Origin: Phycomyces nitens
Lineage: Eukaryota > Mucoromycota > Mucoromycetes > Mucorales > Phycomycetaceae
NCBI GenBank assembly: GCA_022702545.1
Contig: JAHRBC010000007.1
Location: forward strand, 2,232,001 to 2,296,000
Reading direction: 5' to 3'
Length of the DNA: 64,000 nt
Part shown: positions 24,051-37,236 of the stretch, piece after piece
Layout: every line of letters begins with the position of its first letter
How positions within the stretch are numbered: position 1 is the first letter of the stretch
Position numbers and translations under genes: made by a program
Notes under the pieces: model-generated
Database searches by the model: none
Seen by the model: the letters and a program-made list of their open reading frames with translations, nothing else
What the model was told of the DNA's origin: nothing

Positions 24051-25562
24051 ACAACCAGCCCCCCTTTTTAACAACCTATACTCTTTTACTTACAACCCTG
24101 TTTGCTGGCTTAAAACAACAACAAAAACACCACCAACAAAAGCTCTACTTGTATATTTACTAGCAAGTTATTTCCATTTACCTCAAATTTCTATTTTTTA
24201 TTTATTACTTAATCATTTCTTTTTTACTTAAAAAAAAGTACGGACAGTGAGCTTCGTTTATCTTATCCTACTATTATTTCGACTTCACCTCATCCTACTT
24301 GTACTATTCTTCGTGATGTACGATTTTATCATCCTCCCACTGCTCTTTACCTTGGTTATAACCCATAGCCATTTGTGAATAAATTGAACTAAAACATACT
24401 GTACGACTGATTTAGGAAGTTTAGGATTAAGAGAAATATATATATATCTATACACCAAGATAGATCTGTAAAGGCATATCCTTGTTGCGCCTATTCAATT
24501 TGTCCTCTACACTCTTTAGTTATCAATCTTTCTTTGTAATAACACTGTATAAATTGACAAGTACAGTAAAGGCTCTATGTATCACAGGAATACATATCTG
24601 CTTGGTCTGTTAACTTCTGAGTTTAGCGTCCGTGTACTCCCCGCCGGATCAGTACCCGCTTTTCCAGGAAGAAAGCCGAGAAATCTACCAGACAATCCAC
24701 TATTTTCCGGTGAATATTAGTAAAGGCGTCTATTGTTTTGGTTTATTTTATTTTTATTTATTTTTTTAGACCAGGGCTCTAATTAGCCTAGACAACTCGG
24801 AAAATTCAAAGATGAGGACCAAGTAGCTCAGGGCAGACGATATGCAACAAATAATCTTGGACAAACATAAAGGCAGATTGTATCTCAATAATTAGATCCG
24901 GCCTAGCCTTTGGTTCCAGAAAATACAATTGATCATGACAGAATTAAGAGTGCTGAACAAGTACATTTCTAATAGAATCTCTTATTTTTCCTGCTATATA
25001 TTCTTATTATTTTTTTTGGACCTTGACATGTCTATTTGATATCCCACATTATTTTGTCCATCATACTCGTAAAAATAATAACTCTGTTGAAAAAAATCCT
25101 AGTTTATTGTGACTGCAAATCAATCCAAGAAAATCAAGGAGCCCTTTGAGATGCCAGAAAAAGAAAAGGTTTGGCTTTACGCAGGAGAAGTATATTACGT
25201 TTGATTGTTTAATGGTGTAGATCAGGGAATCGATGTGAATCTCTCGATATCCAACGATATCCAACATTAACCTTCTTCTCCTGATTGAATTGAGCCCCTC
25301 TTTAATGTACTGTTTTATAATATCAGCCCAAAGTGTTATCGCAAACAAGAAACCAAAAAACTCCCAAAAGAACAAAAATAGCCATGTATAGGCTGGATGG
25401 TGCTAGACGCCATCATATTCTCATGTCAATAGTTCCCCCTTGACAGCACGTATATTGTGCCTCTGCACATCAAAAAACACTTGATATCTTTGAGGCTTTC
25501 CATCTTTTTATTATTATTATTCAACTCTGCAATTGATCTCGTATTCACTCGACAATATTTGA
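24051..25562. other. Intergenic
   Basis: Nothing supportable. A 104-codon minus frame at 25061-25375 is AT-rich, mostly hydrophobic and matches nothing I recognise. Confidence 0.5.
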
Positions 25563-25997
25563 ATGCATGTCTTTACTGTCCAAACCGATTTGATTACAAC
25601 GCTCTGTAAGAAAAAGTCGATCAAAAGACATTGTACAGATGGGGCCCAGACATTTCAAAAAGAAGATTCGGTACCTGATCGATCGGTGGTCCAGTTAATC
25701 AAAAAAGCTTTTGATTCCCATGTCAATTACTTTTCATCTTGTGTCGACAGAGTCATCAATTGCCTACGAAAAAACAAGGTGGAGTCTTGTGCAAACAGCA
25801 TCGCTCCTTCTTCTACACCCTACGGATCTGTGTCCTCTTACAAAAGCTGTGTAAATACTCAACTTAACAGCGAATCAGAAGTCAACCGCATCAAAGATCT
25901 CTACATAAACCACTCTATGAACCTAGAGACTCTCATATTCGATCATCCTACAGTAACCATCCGATTCTCATTAACACCTGCTACATGCTCAGCCTAG
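25563..25997 (+). CDS. Hypothetical small protein, intronless
   Basis: A single frame of 144 aa begins MHVFTVQTDLITTLCKKK and ends TPATCSA. Composition is balanced and not low-complexity, with nine cysteines (for example FSSCVDRVINC), which sets it apart from the surrounding AT-driven frames. No domain, signal peptide or membrane segment is recognised. It could be a lineage-specific gene or chance. A CA dinucleotide run follows about 35 bp after the stop. Confidence 0.4.
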   Translation: MHVFTVQTDLITTLCKKKSIKRHCTDGAQTFQKEDSVPDRSVVQLIKKAFDSHVNYFSSCVDRVINCLRKNKVESCANSIAPSSTPYGSVSSYKSCVNTQLNSESEVNRIKDLYINHSMNLETLIFDHPTVTIRFSLTPATCSA

Positions 25998-27776
25998 ATA
26001 AGTGCTTGATTTATCGCAAAAAAAAAACCACACACACACACACACACTTTGATGTCCATAAACCCATTACCAAAAGCCATTTACATTTGTCTTCTTAAAA
26101 GATTACAACAAATAATCAACATATTTACAAATACCAAAGATTCTAATTCGTTTCTTTTCAAATAATAAAACCCAAAAGCAATTATCCTACTCTTTTATTT
26201 GTTATCGTCGTGTACAAAGAACAAGCATTATTAATAGAAAATACATTTTTCGAATATTGGCATATTCTCTGATATATCGATTTCTCTGTAAATAAATACC
26301 TGTCTTGGTATTGTGATTTGATTATACAGATTCCCTTGTACAAATCATAAATGGTCATTTAAGCGTACCAACCTTTGATCCGTACAAATTCCATACTATA
26401 CTCAGAAAAAAAAAGCACCAATCTCTAATTGAATTTCTTTTTAAAAGCCATTAAAATGGTTTATAACCAGTCAATTAGTCTACTTGCCAGAACAGAAAAA
26501 AAAAGTCTAAATCTTGATGGTTCCATGCCTACAAAGATAAATATTGAATTTAACACGGAACTTGAGGGATGCAAATGTGCCTTTTTATCGTTTTGCAGGT
26601 AAAAGACATGCACATCGATATTGGTCATGTTTAAAACAAGGGCTACAGCGACAGTAATATCGTATCTTTGTTTTTATCCTGGGATGGTCGGGCAAACCCT
26701 TTGGGCCCACAGAGACAAAGTTCTGGTCCTTTAAAGTATTGTCGTGGAATGTATTTATGGTATCCAAGACATTACACATCTTTAAGCATCAAAAAAAAAA
26801 TCTAACTCTGGTTTGTGGGTTGGACAAGAAGCCTTTTTATTTTCTTTATTATGGTCAAAACCTCTTTTGGGATTGTGACAGATCATATTACTGACTCGAA
26901 TGAAACTGTGCTTGGGCTTTGTAAACACACGAGCTTTTCTTAAAGATATTTTTGGTTCAGAGATTCTATATCTAAAAAAAAATATTCAAGTTTCGTGAAA
27001 CACAGTTGGATACAGATTCTCGCAGTACTTGGCTTATTTATTTTACAGAATTCACTTGTGAATAGGTCATGAAAATCGTGGGCCTCTATTGCTCATCCTA
27101 GTCTCTAGAGTGGTATGTTCTCAGACATATAAAGAGATCTCTTGGTGCTGAGAATTGATGCACAAAGTTGCAGGTTACACCTGACTGTGATCAATAGGAA
27201 AATTGAGAGAAATTTTGGCAAATGTTTACATGACTAAATACCATTTGAACCTGCTTAAAATAGATAAAGTAAATGAAGGAAAAAATTAATCCCAAAGATA
27301 AAGAAAATAAAATTGCACTAGACCTGCCATTGGAACCCTTTTTGTATATATCTAGGCAATTGAAGTTTGTTGCTGGTCATTTAGCTGCTTGTTTGTGAGA
27401 CCTTGATTTTCAACTCGAACCATCATATTCTCGTAGCACCAATTTCTTTATTTTATTCTTGAATAACCTCATCTCGATACTTCGCACATAAATTAACCTA
27501 TTCCGAGAATAATAAGCATTGTGTTTGGCTTCTTTGGTGGGGGGAGGGGCCAAAACAAGTGTTATTCTTTGCAAAGATCTTTGAAAAAGAAGGGGATAAA
27601 TATCAGTGGCTTTTTTTTTGTATTATTATTATTATTATTATTTTGGATATATAAAAATGCTGGCGACATTGATGGAATTGGCCAATGCTTTTTGAAAATG
27701 CGGGTGACTCGCAACTCCGCCTTACATTAAATCCTATTCCCTTTTCTCGGGATTTCTTAAAGCTCTTGTTTAGTAC
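25998..27776. other. Intergenic
   Basis: A CA run lies at 26031-26047 and several A8-A9 runs follow. A 64-codon minus frame (26585-26779) has protein-like composition and a CRCSPC motif but no other support. An ATT triplet run sits near 27621-27642. Confidence 0.5.
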
Positions 27777-28515
27777 ATGTCTCCATTTCCAGAACTTGGG
27801 CCTTCAATTTCACTTGCTAATGTTACCGAACGTAACATTGATCAGCTCGTGAGGCTAAATGTCAAGATATTTCCAGTAATCTACAATACCAAGTTTTATG
27901 ATCTAGTGTTAAAGGCTGGTCCATTTGCACAAATGGGTAAAGGATTAAACATGTAGCAATAGCTTGGAATGATGGCAATCCAACAATAATTATCATTATC
28001 CTCTTTTGTTGCTCTAATACATCCTAGTAACCGTCAATAATGTCTGTGTGGGAGGCATTTGCTGCCGAATAGAAGAGAATCCACTGGACCCCTCTTTATC
28101 ATCAGTCTACATACAAACCCTTGGTGTTCTCAAGGCCTTCCAAAGGCTGGGTCTAGGTAGGCCCATAATAATAATAATAACAATAACAATAAAGGATTCA
28201 ATGGCTAGTGAATAATTACACCATCATTTCACATTGTGCTATGAATGAATTGCATTTCCATTTAAAATATTATTAGGACATCTGCTTATCAGCCACATCC
28301 TGGAAGAGGCCTCTAGATCAAGTAATCCAAAAATCACTTCTATTTATCTACATGTCCAGACATCCAACAGCATCGCAATTGATTTTTATGAGAAGCATGG
28401 GTTCCGAAAGATCATGACAGCAAGGCATTACTATCCTTCGATGGAATGCAAAGATGCATATGTCCTTTCAAGAGAGGTTGAGTCTCAGAATCATTTTGGC
28501 TGTACCACCCATTGA
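27777..28515 (+). CDS. NAA50: N-alpha-acetyltransferase NAA50
   Basis: Three exons (27777-27936, 28028-28156, 28277-28515) give 175 aa. The order of conserved blocks is that of NAA50: RLNVKIFPVIYNTKFYDLVL (compare FPVSYNDKFY), then GGICCRIEE, the acetyl-CoA loop QRLGLG within IQTLGVLKAFQRLGLG, IYLHVQTSNSIAIDFYEKHG and a C-terminal DAYVL. Naa50 acetylates N-terminal methionines of proteins with hydrophobic second residues and associates with the NatA ribosome complex. It fills almost the whole GNAT fold with no extra domain. About 200 bp of 3' flank stays open by chance in another frame and is left out. Confidence 0.92.
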
Positions 28516-28842
28516 CTCTTTCACCAGACAGCAGCAAATACATTGTACAAGATCTACAGACCTGTCTTTGATCGCAAGACACGCTTCTTTAGACAGCACA
28601 AGGACATTGTCTCTGTGGCCACACCCACAAGAAGGAACCCTATTACGAGGTCAAGGACATATCCAAACAGAAATATTGACTTTCATGGTGATTAGAAAAA
28701 GAGTGTATTTTGTATTTTTGGGATAAATGAAAAAAAAGACTATATTCTTTTTGTCTTATATATAAATATATATGCCTTGCACTTTTGTATTATTGTCTAT
28801 GCATGGGAGTAAAAAAATAAAAAACAAAGTAAGCATCTTTGC
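28516..28842. other. Convergent 3' flanks of NAA50 and BFR1
   Basis: The 327 bp between the two stop codons hold 3' untranslated DNA only; a TATATA tract lies near 28759-28772. Confidence 0.6.
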
Positions 28843-30799
28843 TTACTCGTCTTTAGTCTCTTCCTCCTTGACTTCAGTCTTTTTGGCTTCCTTTGCGACT
28901 TCCTTTGCGGCCTCCTTTGCCAGCTTCTCAGCTTCCTTTGCCTCCTTCTCAGCTTCCTTTGCGGCTTCCTTTGCAGCTTCTTCAGCAGCCTTCTTTTCCT
29001 CCTCTTCCTTTTCCATTGCTGCGATCTTGGCAATGGCCTTTTGCTTGTTGCTCTCGGTTGCCTTGGGCTGCTCAGCCAAGTAGTACTCTCTTCGCTCCTT
29101 CAGCTTATCAAGAGTAACAGATACTTCTGAGATCTTGGTAGGCACAGTGACCTTGACAAGGAAAAAGTCTTCGAGTGTAGACAAGGGCAACTTGAGTGTG
29201 TCAGACTTCTTGGGTGCAACGGCAGCCTTGGCACCATTGTTCTTGTTCTTGTTCTTCTTTCCACCACCCATAAAGTAGGTCTCCTCGAGATCAGTCTTTT
29301 TAAGCAAGACCATACCCTTGGGGGCATCGACAGGGGCAGCAGCAGCAGTGGGAACAATGGGTCCATTGTTTACAAATCCACCGAGATACTTGGCCAAGTT
29401 CTCACACAGGGCAATTTCATGGGAGAAGGCAGGCATGGAAGCCAACTCGAGTTCCTGTTCAGCGATTTCCTTGCGCTGGTCAGCCTCAGCCTGGAGTTTA
29501 CGCAGGCGCTCCTGTTCACGCTTGTGCTCGCGCAACTGGCGAATAAATTTGTAGTACTCATCGTTGGCCTTGCGGTGCTCATCACGGATAGTGCGCAGAG
29601 TGTTGTACTCTTCGTCCAAAAGACCTCTGAGACGGGTACGCTCATCAAAGAGCTTGTTACGTGCCTCACGTGACTTGAATCCTTCCTCATTGAGCTGCTT
29701 GTACTCGGCATTCAGGACCTCAAACTGCTCGCTGTACTTTTTGGCATCACCATCATCAATGTTCTTTTTGATCTCGGCGTGAATTTGCTTTTCGCGGTCA
29801 ATGGCAGCCTGCTGCTCATCAAGGTCTTCAACCTGCTGTCTGCTACGCTTCAACAAAGAGATCTCTTGGAGCATCTAAGATGTAAAAAAAAAAAGTAATA
29901 TTGCATTAGTGCCTATATATTTCATCAACGTGTCTTTTTACCATGCAAAAAACATAAAAAATAATAATGCCTTTTTTATCTACCGATATTCCTTACCTTT
30001 TTCTCCTCAACAAGTCTGACACCACTCTCGATCTTGGTCTCAAGTTCACTAAGATACCCGTGTTAATCACAAGATTTCTTTTAAGCATTCCTTCTTACCT
30101 GATACGCTCATCCAACTCAGAGGTGCTCTTGTAAGGAACCTTTGACTGGAAGGCCTTGATGTTGTTAACCTACAAGCCAAAACAAACAAAAAACAAACAA
30201 AAAACATATACGTATATTTGGTTAAATGACAAGATCCTTTAATTCAGGGCACCCACATAAAAAAAAACAAACAAAAAACAAACAATCGGCCTACCTTCTT
30301 TCTAATAGAGTCCTGGATCGCATCGAGCTGGTCATAGACAGCCTTTCTACCAAGCTTGATATTAGCTTGTTTTTCGCGGAGGTCGTTGAGCTGGTTCTTG
30401 AGCTCATCCTTGCGAGTGTTATCGGACTTTCCGGGAAGCTTGTTAATCTTTGCCTTGACTGCCTCCTACACACAGATAAATGATTTATAGATTCTAGTGG
30501 TGAGAATAAGCTAATGATATATCTATCAAATCTGTGATTTTAACTATCCAGCAATAACCAGCCAGCATATACGAGAAAATAACGCGTCTAGTCCTCAAGA
30601 CATTTATGCTTATTTTTTTTTGGGGGGGAGACAAGTGAAATGTGGGAAGGAGGGTCAGATGATGACTACTTACGGACTGGAGGTTGAGCTTCTCAATTCT
30701 AGCATTCAGTTCTTCCATCTGCTTCTTGTGGGCCTCATCATTGGGTTTCTTGATGCCTTGGGGGAGGACAAAGGTAGGAGTGGTAGGAGAGTCAGTCAT
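28843..30799 (-). CDS. BFR1: Bfr1-like coiled-coil protein of polysomes/mRNPs
   Basis: Five exons (30799-30674, 30465-30295, 30169-30099, 30048-29997, 29874-28843) give 483 aa. The protein is almost entirely charged coiled coil, with family blocks KLPGKSDNTRKDELKNQLND, VNNIKAFQSKVPYKSTSELD, IESGVRLVEEKK and MLQEISLLKRSRQQVEDL. Near the C-terminus a LEETYFMGGGKKNK segment precedes a Lys-rich patch, and the tail is an Ala/Glu/Lys heptad-like repeat. In yeast Bfr1 (470 aa) binds mRNA-protein complexes on ER-bound polysomes and affects secretion and chromosome segregation. It is divergent from LTV1 with 239 bp between starts. Confidence 0.9.
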
Positions 30800-31038
30800 G
30801 ATGATGATGTATTGTTTTCACAAAGAGAAAGGGGAAGCACAAGTAGGCCAGCTAAAGGTTAAGTGAGTGGGTGTGGCACTTTAAAAAAAAAGTGCGTTGC
30901 CTGAACTTTACGCCCAATCATCGACTGCAAAGTGATCTCTCGGGAAACAAGCCACTCTCTTTGAACCTTTATGATTTTTTTTTACAACTCCACTCTCCCC
31001 ACCCACCTCTCTACTTCTTTGTGACATATATTACAGCA
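30800..31038. promoter_or_regulatory. Bidirectional promoter of BFR1 and LTV1
   Basis: Only 239 bp separate the two start codons, so both genes must share this promoter. The LTV1 side is C/T-rich just before the ATG. I cannot name a factor site. Confidence 0.6.
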
Positions 31039-32954
31039 ATGGGCAAAAAGACATTTATTGATCGAAAGTCAGCAAAGCATTTTCATGTTGTCCACAGATC
31101 CCAACGAGATCCTCTTATCAACGATGCAGACGCCTCCGAACTCGTTCTCCAGGAAGTGATTCCTGGCAATATGAAGAAAGTAAGCAAGAGTTGCTGTTGA
31201 TCATAACAACGATAGCACATTCCATTAACACTCCAACTAGTACAAGACCAAGGAGGAATTGGCTGCTGTCAACCAGAGACCCACAAAGCTTACTCAGGAT
31301 GAGATTGATCAGTAAGCTAGCAATTCAACATTGTAAATCACCATTTTATGCCAACGATTTAATTTTTTATTAAACAACAACAAAAACAACAGACGAGTTG
31401 GACAGGCTGCACTTCACGGAATCTACTTTGACGATGCCGAATACGATTACATGCAGCATCTCAAGACGATCGGTAGCGATGCCGAAGCCGTGTTCTTGGA
31501 AGCACCCGGAAAGAAAGAAAAGGCCAAGCCAACCGGTTTACAGCTCCGTGACGACCAAGCCCCAAAGAACAGAGAATTGATCGATTTGCCTGTGGGTGTA
31601 TTGCCCTCGGATATTGAGATTTCAGGCATCAACCGAGACACTGGTCTCAATGGAGGTCTTCAACCCGACATGGACCCTCGCCTTCGTGAAGTTTTGGAAG
31701 CCTTGGAAGACGAGGAATACGTAGAAAACGATTTGACAGAAGACTTTTTTGACAACCTCAATGCTGATGGAGAGATCTTTGAGCCCGAAGAAGAAGACTG
31801 GGAAGACGAGGAAGAGGAAGAGGAAGAAATTGAAGAGGTGTTTGACAATGAAGGCGCATATGACTGGGAAGCTGCCTTTAGAAAGTAAGCAATATTAAGG
31901 CCATCAAGGATACGTTTATTGATCCTGTGCTTTTGTAGCTTCAAGAAGAACCAGAACCGTCATGATTCTGATGATGAGGGTGATGATGATGATGATCACC
32001 ACGACAGACAAACTGTGGGAACTGGCTTCTCCATGTCTTCGTCTGCCATGCACCGTAACACTCAGTTGCGACTTTTGGATGACAGATTTGAAAAGGTATA
32101 GAAAGTTAATTGGCTATATAGAGCAACATTATAATTAGGTTCCAATGACTAATCTTATGGGCATTAATTTTAGATCGAAGAAGAGTACAATAACGATTCA
32201 GGAGAAGATGGAGATCCTTATGATGAGTTTGCTGTCGAGAGAGCCGATTTTGATGATATTTTGGATGACTTTTTGGATAAATACGAAATTGTTGGCAAAA
32301 AGATGCAGTTCAAACTCCAGGGAGACACCTCTGAACAGTTGGCAAATATTAGACAAACCTTGACTGCTACCCACTTGTCGGAACACGATGAAAACATGGC
32401 TGCCACAAAGGTCAAAGAGCCAAAGAAAGACACTGCAGGCGAGAACCTGTGGGCCCGTCCTGTCCAGCGCGAAAGAGCTGCCTGGGATTGCCAGAGTGTT
32501 CTTTCTACCTATTCGAACCTCGAGAACCACCCACAGTTGATTTCTGACCGAGGACCCAAAAAGAAGATTACAATTGATCCTAAAACCGGCATGCCCGTGT
32601 TGGTAGAAGTAGAAAAGAAGGTGCGGAGGAAAGAGAAATCGGTAGCTGATGAGGAGGAGGGATCAGAAGAAGAAGAGGAAGAGGAAGAAGAGGAAGAAGA
32701 GCGTCTGAACCTCGGTGTACGACGATCAAAGGAGGAGTCAAAGGAAGATAAAAAAGCAAGAAAGCAAGCCGTCAAGGATGCTAAAAAGGTAGGGTTTATT
32801 AATTTGTAGGTTCATTACATGGTACTGATTGCTGGTATAGAACCGACGAGAGGAGAAGAAGTCTACACAACAGGCATTTAAGAGCGAAGAGGTTCGACAA
32901 CGCCAGGTGTTTAAGCAGCAGCGCAAGGACAAGAGCGTCACTCATATTCCTTGA
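31039..32954 (+). CDS. LTV1: 40S ribosome biogenesis factor Ltv1
   Basis: Six exons (31039-31179, 31241-31311, 31393-31884, 31939-32095, 32174-32788, 32841-32954) give 529 aa. The N-terminus MGKKTFIDRKSAKHFHVVHR is the Ltv1 signature (K-F-I-D-x-K-x-x-x-x-F-x-L-V-x-R-S). Further family blocks are ALHGIYFDDAEYDYMQHLK, PDMDPRLREVLEALEDEEYV, DDILDDFLDKYE and ENLWARPVQRERAAWDCQSV. Two acidic tracts occur, a near-pure Glu/Asp run in exon 3 and one of about twelve Glu in exon 5. Ltv1 joins the small-subunit precursor with Enp1 and Rps3 in the head region and leaves after CK1 phosphorylation. Slightly longer than yeast Ltv1 (463 aa), mainly through the acidic tracts. Confidence 0.95.
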
Positions 32955-34841
32955 TTAAAACAAACAAAAAATAATGTTCATATTTTCAATATACAAAAAT
33001 ACAAAAATACAAAAACAAAAAAAAACAAAAAGACGAAGCATCATTTTATACACCTAATCAAATGGTCTAGATTGTTTTAAGGTTTTCAATGACGACTGTT
33101 ACCATGACAACAAATTGATTACAAGTAGTTATCTTTAAAGCATAAATTGCCCTGGAACATTTCTACCAGCTCAATGTTCTGGAAGGTCAAATACACTTTT
33201 CTGCTTACCCAATTTCCGGTCTTTTAAAGCAGGGGACAATTCTATCTTTTTTGGATCACAACGGTTGATTATGGGCCAGCCCCACGTGTGGTTACTCTAA
33301 TCTGTCCATATAAGAATATTTTTTCAAATATTACTTTATTAGATTCCCAGAGCTTATTTCTTGGAAGAATAGTAGGGCCGCATTAAATATGTATATTTAT
33401 GTGCAAAAAGGATAAGAAAGAGTATTAAGAGCCCCTTGACCAAAGTCTAATTGACATTCGGTTCGGGCTAGCGATTAGATTCCCATGTAATTAGCTAATG
33501 CCCCTGACTTTTGGTATTGATGAGTAAAGACACATTTCAAAAAAGTTTTCGAGTCAAATCAAGGCGAATTGATAAAAAAGAGACCATTTTTATCAAGGAA
33601 TACCAATCTCTTTCAGTGTTTAAGCTTGTTGGCTGAGTATTAAGAAGTACAAGGGACATTTGGTATGGCGTTGCACCATAAACTAAAAGGTAAATTTTAA
33701 AGGGAATTAAAACAAACACCCACAGACATGGATATATATATAATTGTCGGTTTTATGAATATAATGCTTTTTTTTTATAAAAAAAATAGGACAATTGAAT
33801 AGCCCTTGGTGTTTTGGATTGTTTCATAGATAAAGTGCAGCAGAATGCTACTCAGGTACGCTGTTGCAAATATTGTGAAACACACGCTATCAGATAAATA
33901 CTTTTTATTATCGTCAAGACAAGTGTTAATCATATTAAAAGGCGTTTTTATTTATACAATTAAAGAGTAAATGGCAATATAAATAAAAGGCAATTGATGA
34001 AATTGTGGAGGGCAAAGTCTAAATATAATTAGGAATATTTAAAAATCCCTGGGCATATTATATTTTCATAACCCAGAGACCAAGATAAAAGCCAAGCAAA
34101 ACCAAGAGAAACTACCCAAGAGAAATAACCAAGAAATACACCGTTGTACTATAATAATAGTTGTTATTATTGGCGACAGTAGTTGTATTTTAAGATTAAC
34201 GCTGTTTCAAGTTTTTTTTTTAAAAAAAAATGCGTGCAAATTACCAAGTCAATTTGTTGCCATGACAATTGGGAAGCTTAAATGTTAATGGTACATATAT
34301 GGTCAATTTTTAGCAGTAAACGCGTTTGCAACAGCTATACTTTTCCTATTCAAAGATGGTCAGCCAATGTTTTGAATCTAGTGAAGGAAGGTCCAGCCCA
34401 TCAAGGACATTGAGTCGCGTGATACCTTGTACTTTCGGCTCTCGGTTAAAGATGTGCCTGGGTAAACACCGCGCCGGATGACGCCCGTACACAACAACGG
34501 AGGATAATTCAGTGCTCATGTATTATGCTCTGCTGTGGCCATGTCTGCTTGTTTTAGTTACAATCAATACACAGAATCTTCTGTGGGTTTGGCACTGTTA
34601 TACGTATTATCTATAATACACAACCTTGAGATTTTGGATTATTATAGATGAGTTTGGAACAATGTCTCCGACTTCTGCACCTTCTTTTTTGAATTTCCTT
34701 TTTTGGGAGTTAAATCTTGTAAAAAAAATTTGAAAAAATGTTTATATAGCGGTCGTATCGACCTTTCTTTCCCAAGAAGACCATCACCCAAAAAAAAAAC
34801 TCCCTCTTATTTACCTACCCCACCCCACTGTATATCCTGTG
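32955..34841. other. Intergenic
   Basis: No supportable gene in 1.9 kb. There are T8/A8 back-to-back runs that could form hairpins (near 33767-33788 and 34213-34230), and an ATCAGATAA at about 33888. Confidence 0.55.
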
Positions 34842-36240
34842 ATGAAGACCACATCACAACCAGTTAATCTCCCAGAGTTGACTAATGTCTTTGTATTTTA
34901 CATGCAATCCATCAGACGCCACTGGACATGGTCTAGCTGGCAATATCCTCTGATAATTACTCTTCTTGCTTTCGATATTGCCATTATCCAGGCGCCTCCT
35001 CTTGCTGTCCGAATAATCCTCGCCTGCCTTTTCCTTACTTCCCTCACCATTCCATATGTGCGTCGCTTTGTCTTGCCCGCCTTGCCTATATTCACCTGGC
35101 TAATCACCTTTTACGCCTGTCAATTTATTCCACTTGACTATCGCCCCAAACACATTTTTGTCAATATCCTACCTACCCTCGAACGTATCCTTTATGGATC
35201 TAATCTCTCAGAAATCATCTCAAAGCACACCCACTGGACACTCGACCTTCTGGCCTGGTTACCCTATGGCGTTATCCACTTTGCATTCCCCTTTGTCTTG
35301 TCTCTTCTTCTGTTCGTGTTTGGCCCACCCAGCTGTCTCAAGCTGTTTGGAAGTGCATTTGGGTTCATGAATATTGCTGGAGTCTTGACCCAACTCTGTT
35401 TTCCCAATGCGTCACCTTGTAAGTATTTTCATCCTTGTGTTTCTGTGCTGTGTTATACACAAACTAACACAAGATCTCAAAGGGTACGAGAACATCTATG
35501 GATCCTCTCCAGCTGATTATTCGATCAAGGGTGAGGCAGGAGGCCTGTCCCGTATTGACGATATTCTTGGGCTCCAGTTGTACGGCTCGACATTTGGAAA
35601 CTCCCCTCTTGTGTTTGGTGCGTTTCCTTCGCTGCATTCTGGGTGCGCTACTATTGAGATGCTCTTCTTGTTCTACCTGTGTCCCAGACTGTGGCCCGTT
35701 TGTATTGCTTACACCATGTGGATGTGGTGGGCGACCATGTACCTGACCCACCACTACATGATTGATCTCGTGGGAGGCTCGATTTACGCCTTGATCGCGT
35801 TCTGTATCGCTCGCCCATATCTACCCACCATTCAACCCAATGCCCGGACTCGGTTGGCTTACTATGGCATCGAGAAACTTAGTCTGAGTGCATTTGTGCG
35901 CAGCATTGAATACATGGGTGACCCAGCCGACTCTGAATCCCTTCGATTAAAGAGACAGGACGATGAGGAATCTAGACTGATGAAGAGAAACATCCAAAGA
36001 GCCATGGTTGATATGGATGGTGAAATGGAAGAAATCCTTGTGCTTCCTCTGGAGACTGAGAGGGTTCCACTAAGACTCAGACGTCTTGATTATGGTTTGC
36101 CTCCAGATGAAAAGGATGATGGTCTTGCGTCACCTGTCCCAACTCTCTGCTCCAGTACATCCACACCTGCCTGTTCAGAACCTTCTTCTCCCACTGTGTC
36201 CCAGACACCTATTCCGCCCTTACACTTCTTTGCCAAATAG
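34842..36240 (+). CDS. AUR1: Inositol phosphorylceramide synthase catalytic subunit Aur1
   Basis: Two exons, 34842-35418 and 35483-36240, give 444 aa; the 64-bp intron splits a Trp codon in the conserved PNASPWYENIYG. Multiple membrane helices come first, then the lipid phosphatase/PAP2 motifs FGAFPSLHSGCA (His near 244) and YLTHHYMIDLVGG (His-Asp near 283-287). Aur1 moves phosphoinositol from phosphatidylinositol to ceramide in the Golgi, is essential in fungi and is the target of aureobasidin A. The cytosolic C-terminal tail is longer than in yeast (401 aa total) and is Ser/Pro-rich. I start at the ATG at 34842; the codon before it is GTG. Confidence 0.95.
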
Positions 36241-36775
36241 CTTACATTTCATCTCACATAATTTTCTTTCATTCTACTACCTACCACCTTGCATTCTAAT
36301 TTTTTTTTTACCATCTTTGATTCCAAGGAACTTCAGACTTTCAATTAATACTACCACTACCACTACCACTACTAATTACTACTACTAATTACTACTTACT
36401 ACTTACTATTACATGCTAATAATAATCAACAATAATAATAATAATTTTACATATTTTACCATATTATCCTATCCTGTATAAAATTATATTTGAAGTCAGG
36501 TTGCTGTCAAGGCTCCCGAGATCTTGCGATTGGCTCTAGAGTTCATCTATCTTTGTGAATATTTTTCTTTTCTTTTCTTGATTTACCAGGGAAATATTCA
36601 AGCAGAGTGAAATGTCACCTAGACAAGGTTTCCAAAACAAATAACACGTATATATAAAGATATATATAGATATATATTTTATAGGAAGAAAATAAATAAA
36701 AAAATAGTATATCTTTTGAGTCCCCCTTTTTCTTCTTCTTCTTCTTCTTTGACCAAAGTTTGCCGATATGACTCA

Positions 36776-37236
36776 ATGGCGCCAATGTTGTTTGGAGGAT
36801 TAGCAACTGGAGCACAAAAAGTCTCGTACGGTTTGACCTATGGGCTCACTTGGGTTTTTTTGATGAAAGTAATTCCGTTTGACGGAGATAGTCATAATTC
36901 AGGGCCACTTATATCTCTCATCGATTGGACAATGCTTCTCAACCACATGGAGCGGAATAGATTATCTTATAATGGCTCATATACAAAGGTGTCGGAAACC
37001 AAGGTTAAACTTGTGCCGTACAGACGGGCTATTTTGACCCGCGGCTCTGTGCTTCCTTTTTCTGGTATCTGCAAATGGTCAAACCTTTTAGTACGCTTTA
37101 TTTATACCTCTGGCTTTAATCTATTCAACCTTGTAATGATGACAATGACCGGTTATTCATATATATTTTGCTGTTGTAGAAAGCAGGGGCAAATGCAATA
37201 CAGAAATTATGCATTTCAATACTAGAATGGGAATAA
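36776..37236 (+). CDS. Possible two-exon hypothetical gene
   Basis: Exons 36776-37132 and 37180-37236 would give 137 aa, starting MAPMLFGGLATGAQKVSYGL and ending ILEWE. The frame is open for 119 codons in AT-rich surroundings; a 47-bp intron with GT...TTGTAG ends brings it to a stop 18 codons later. No family is recognised. It could equally be a fragment of an old mobile element or a chance frame, since the donor (GTAATG) is weak. The stretch before the ATG is a TTC triplet run. Confidence 0.3.

Noticed and set aside
23169..24074. A 301-codon minus-strand frame opposite FET3
   Set aside because: It mirrors the FET3 last exon; the plus strand carries all four copper motifs, so this is a shadow caused by codon bias.
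28772..29117. Plus-strand Ser/Ala-rich frames
   Set aside because: They are the complement of the Ala/Glu/Lys tail of BFR1.
31660..31944. Minus-strand poly-Ser frame
   Set aside because: Complement of the LTV1 acidic tract.
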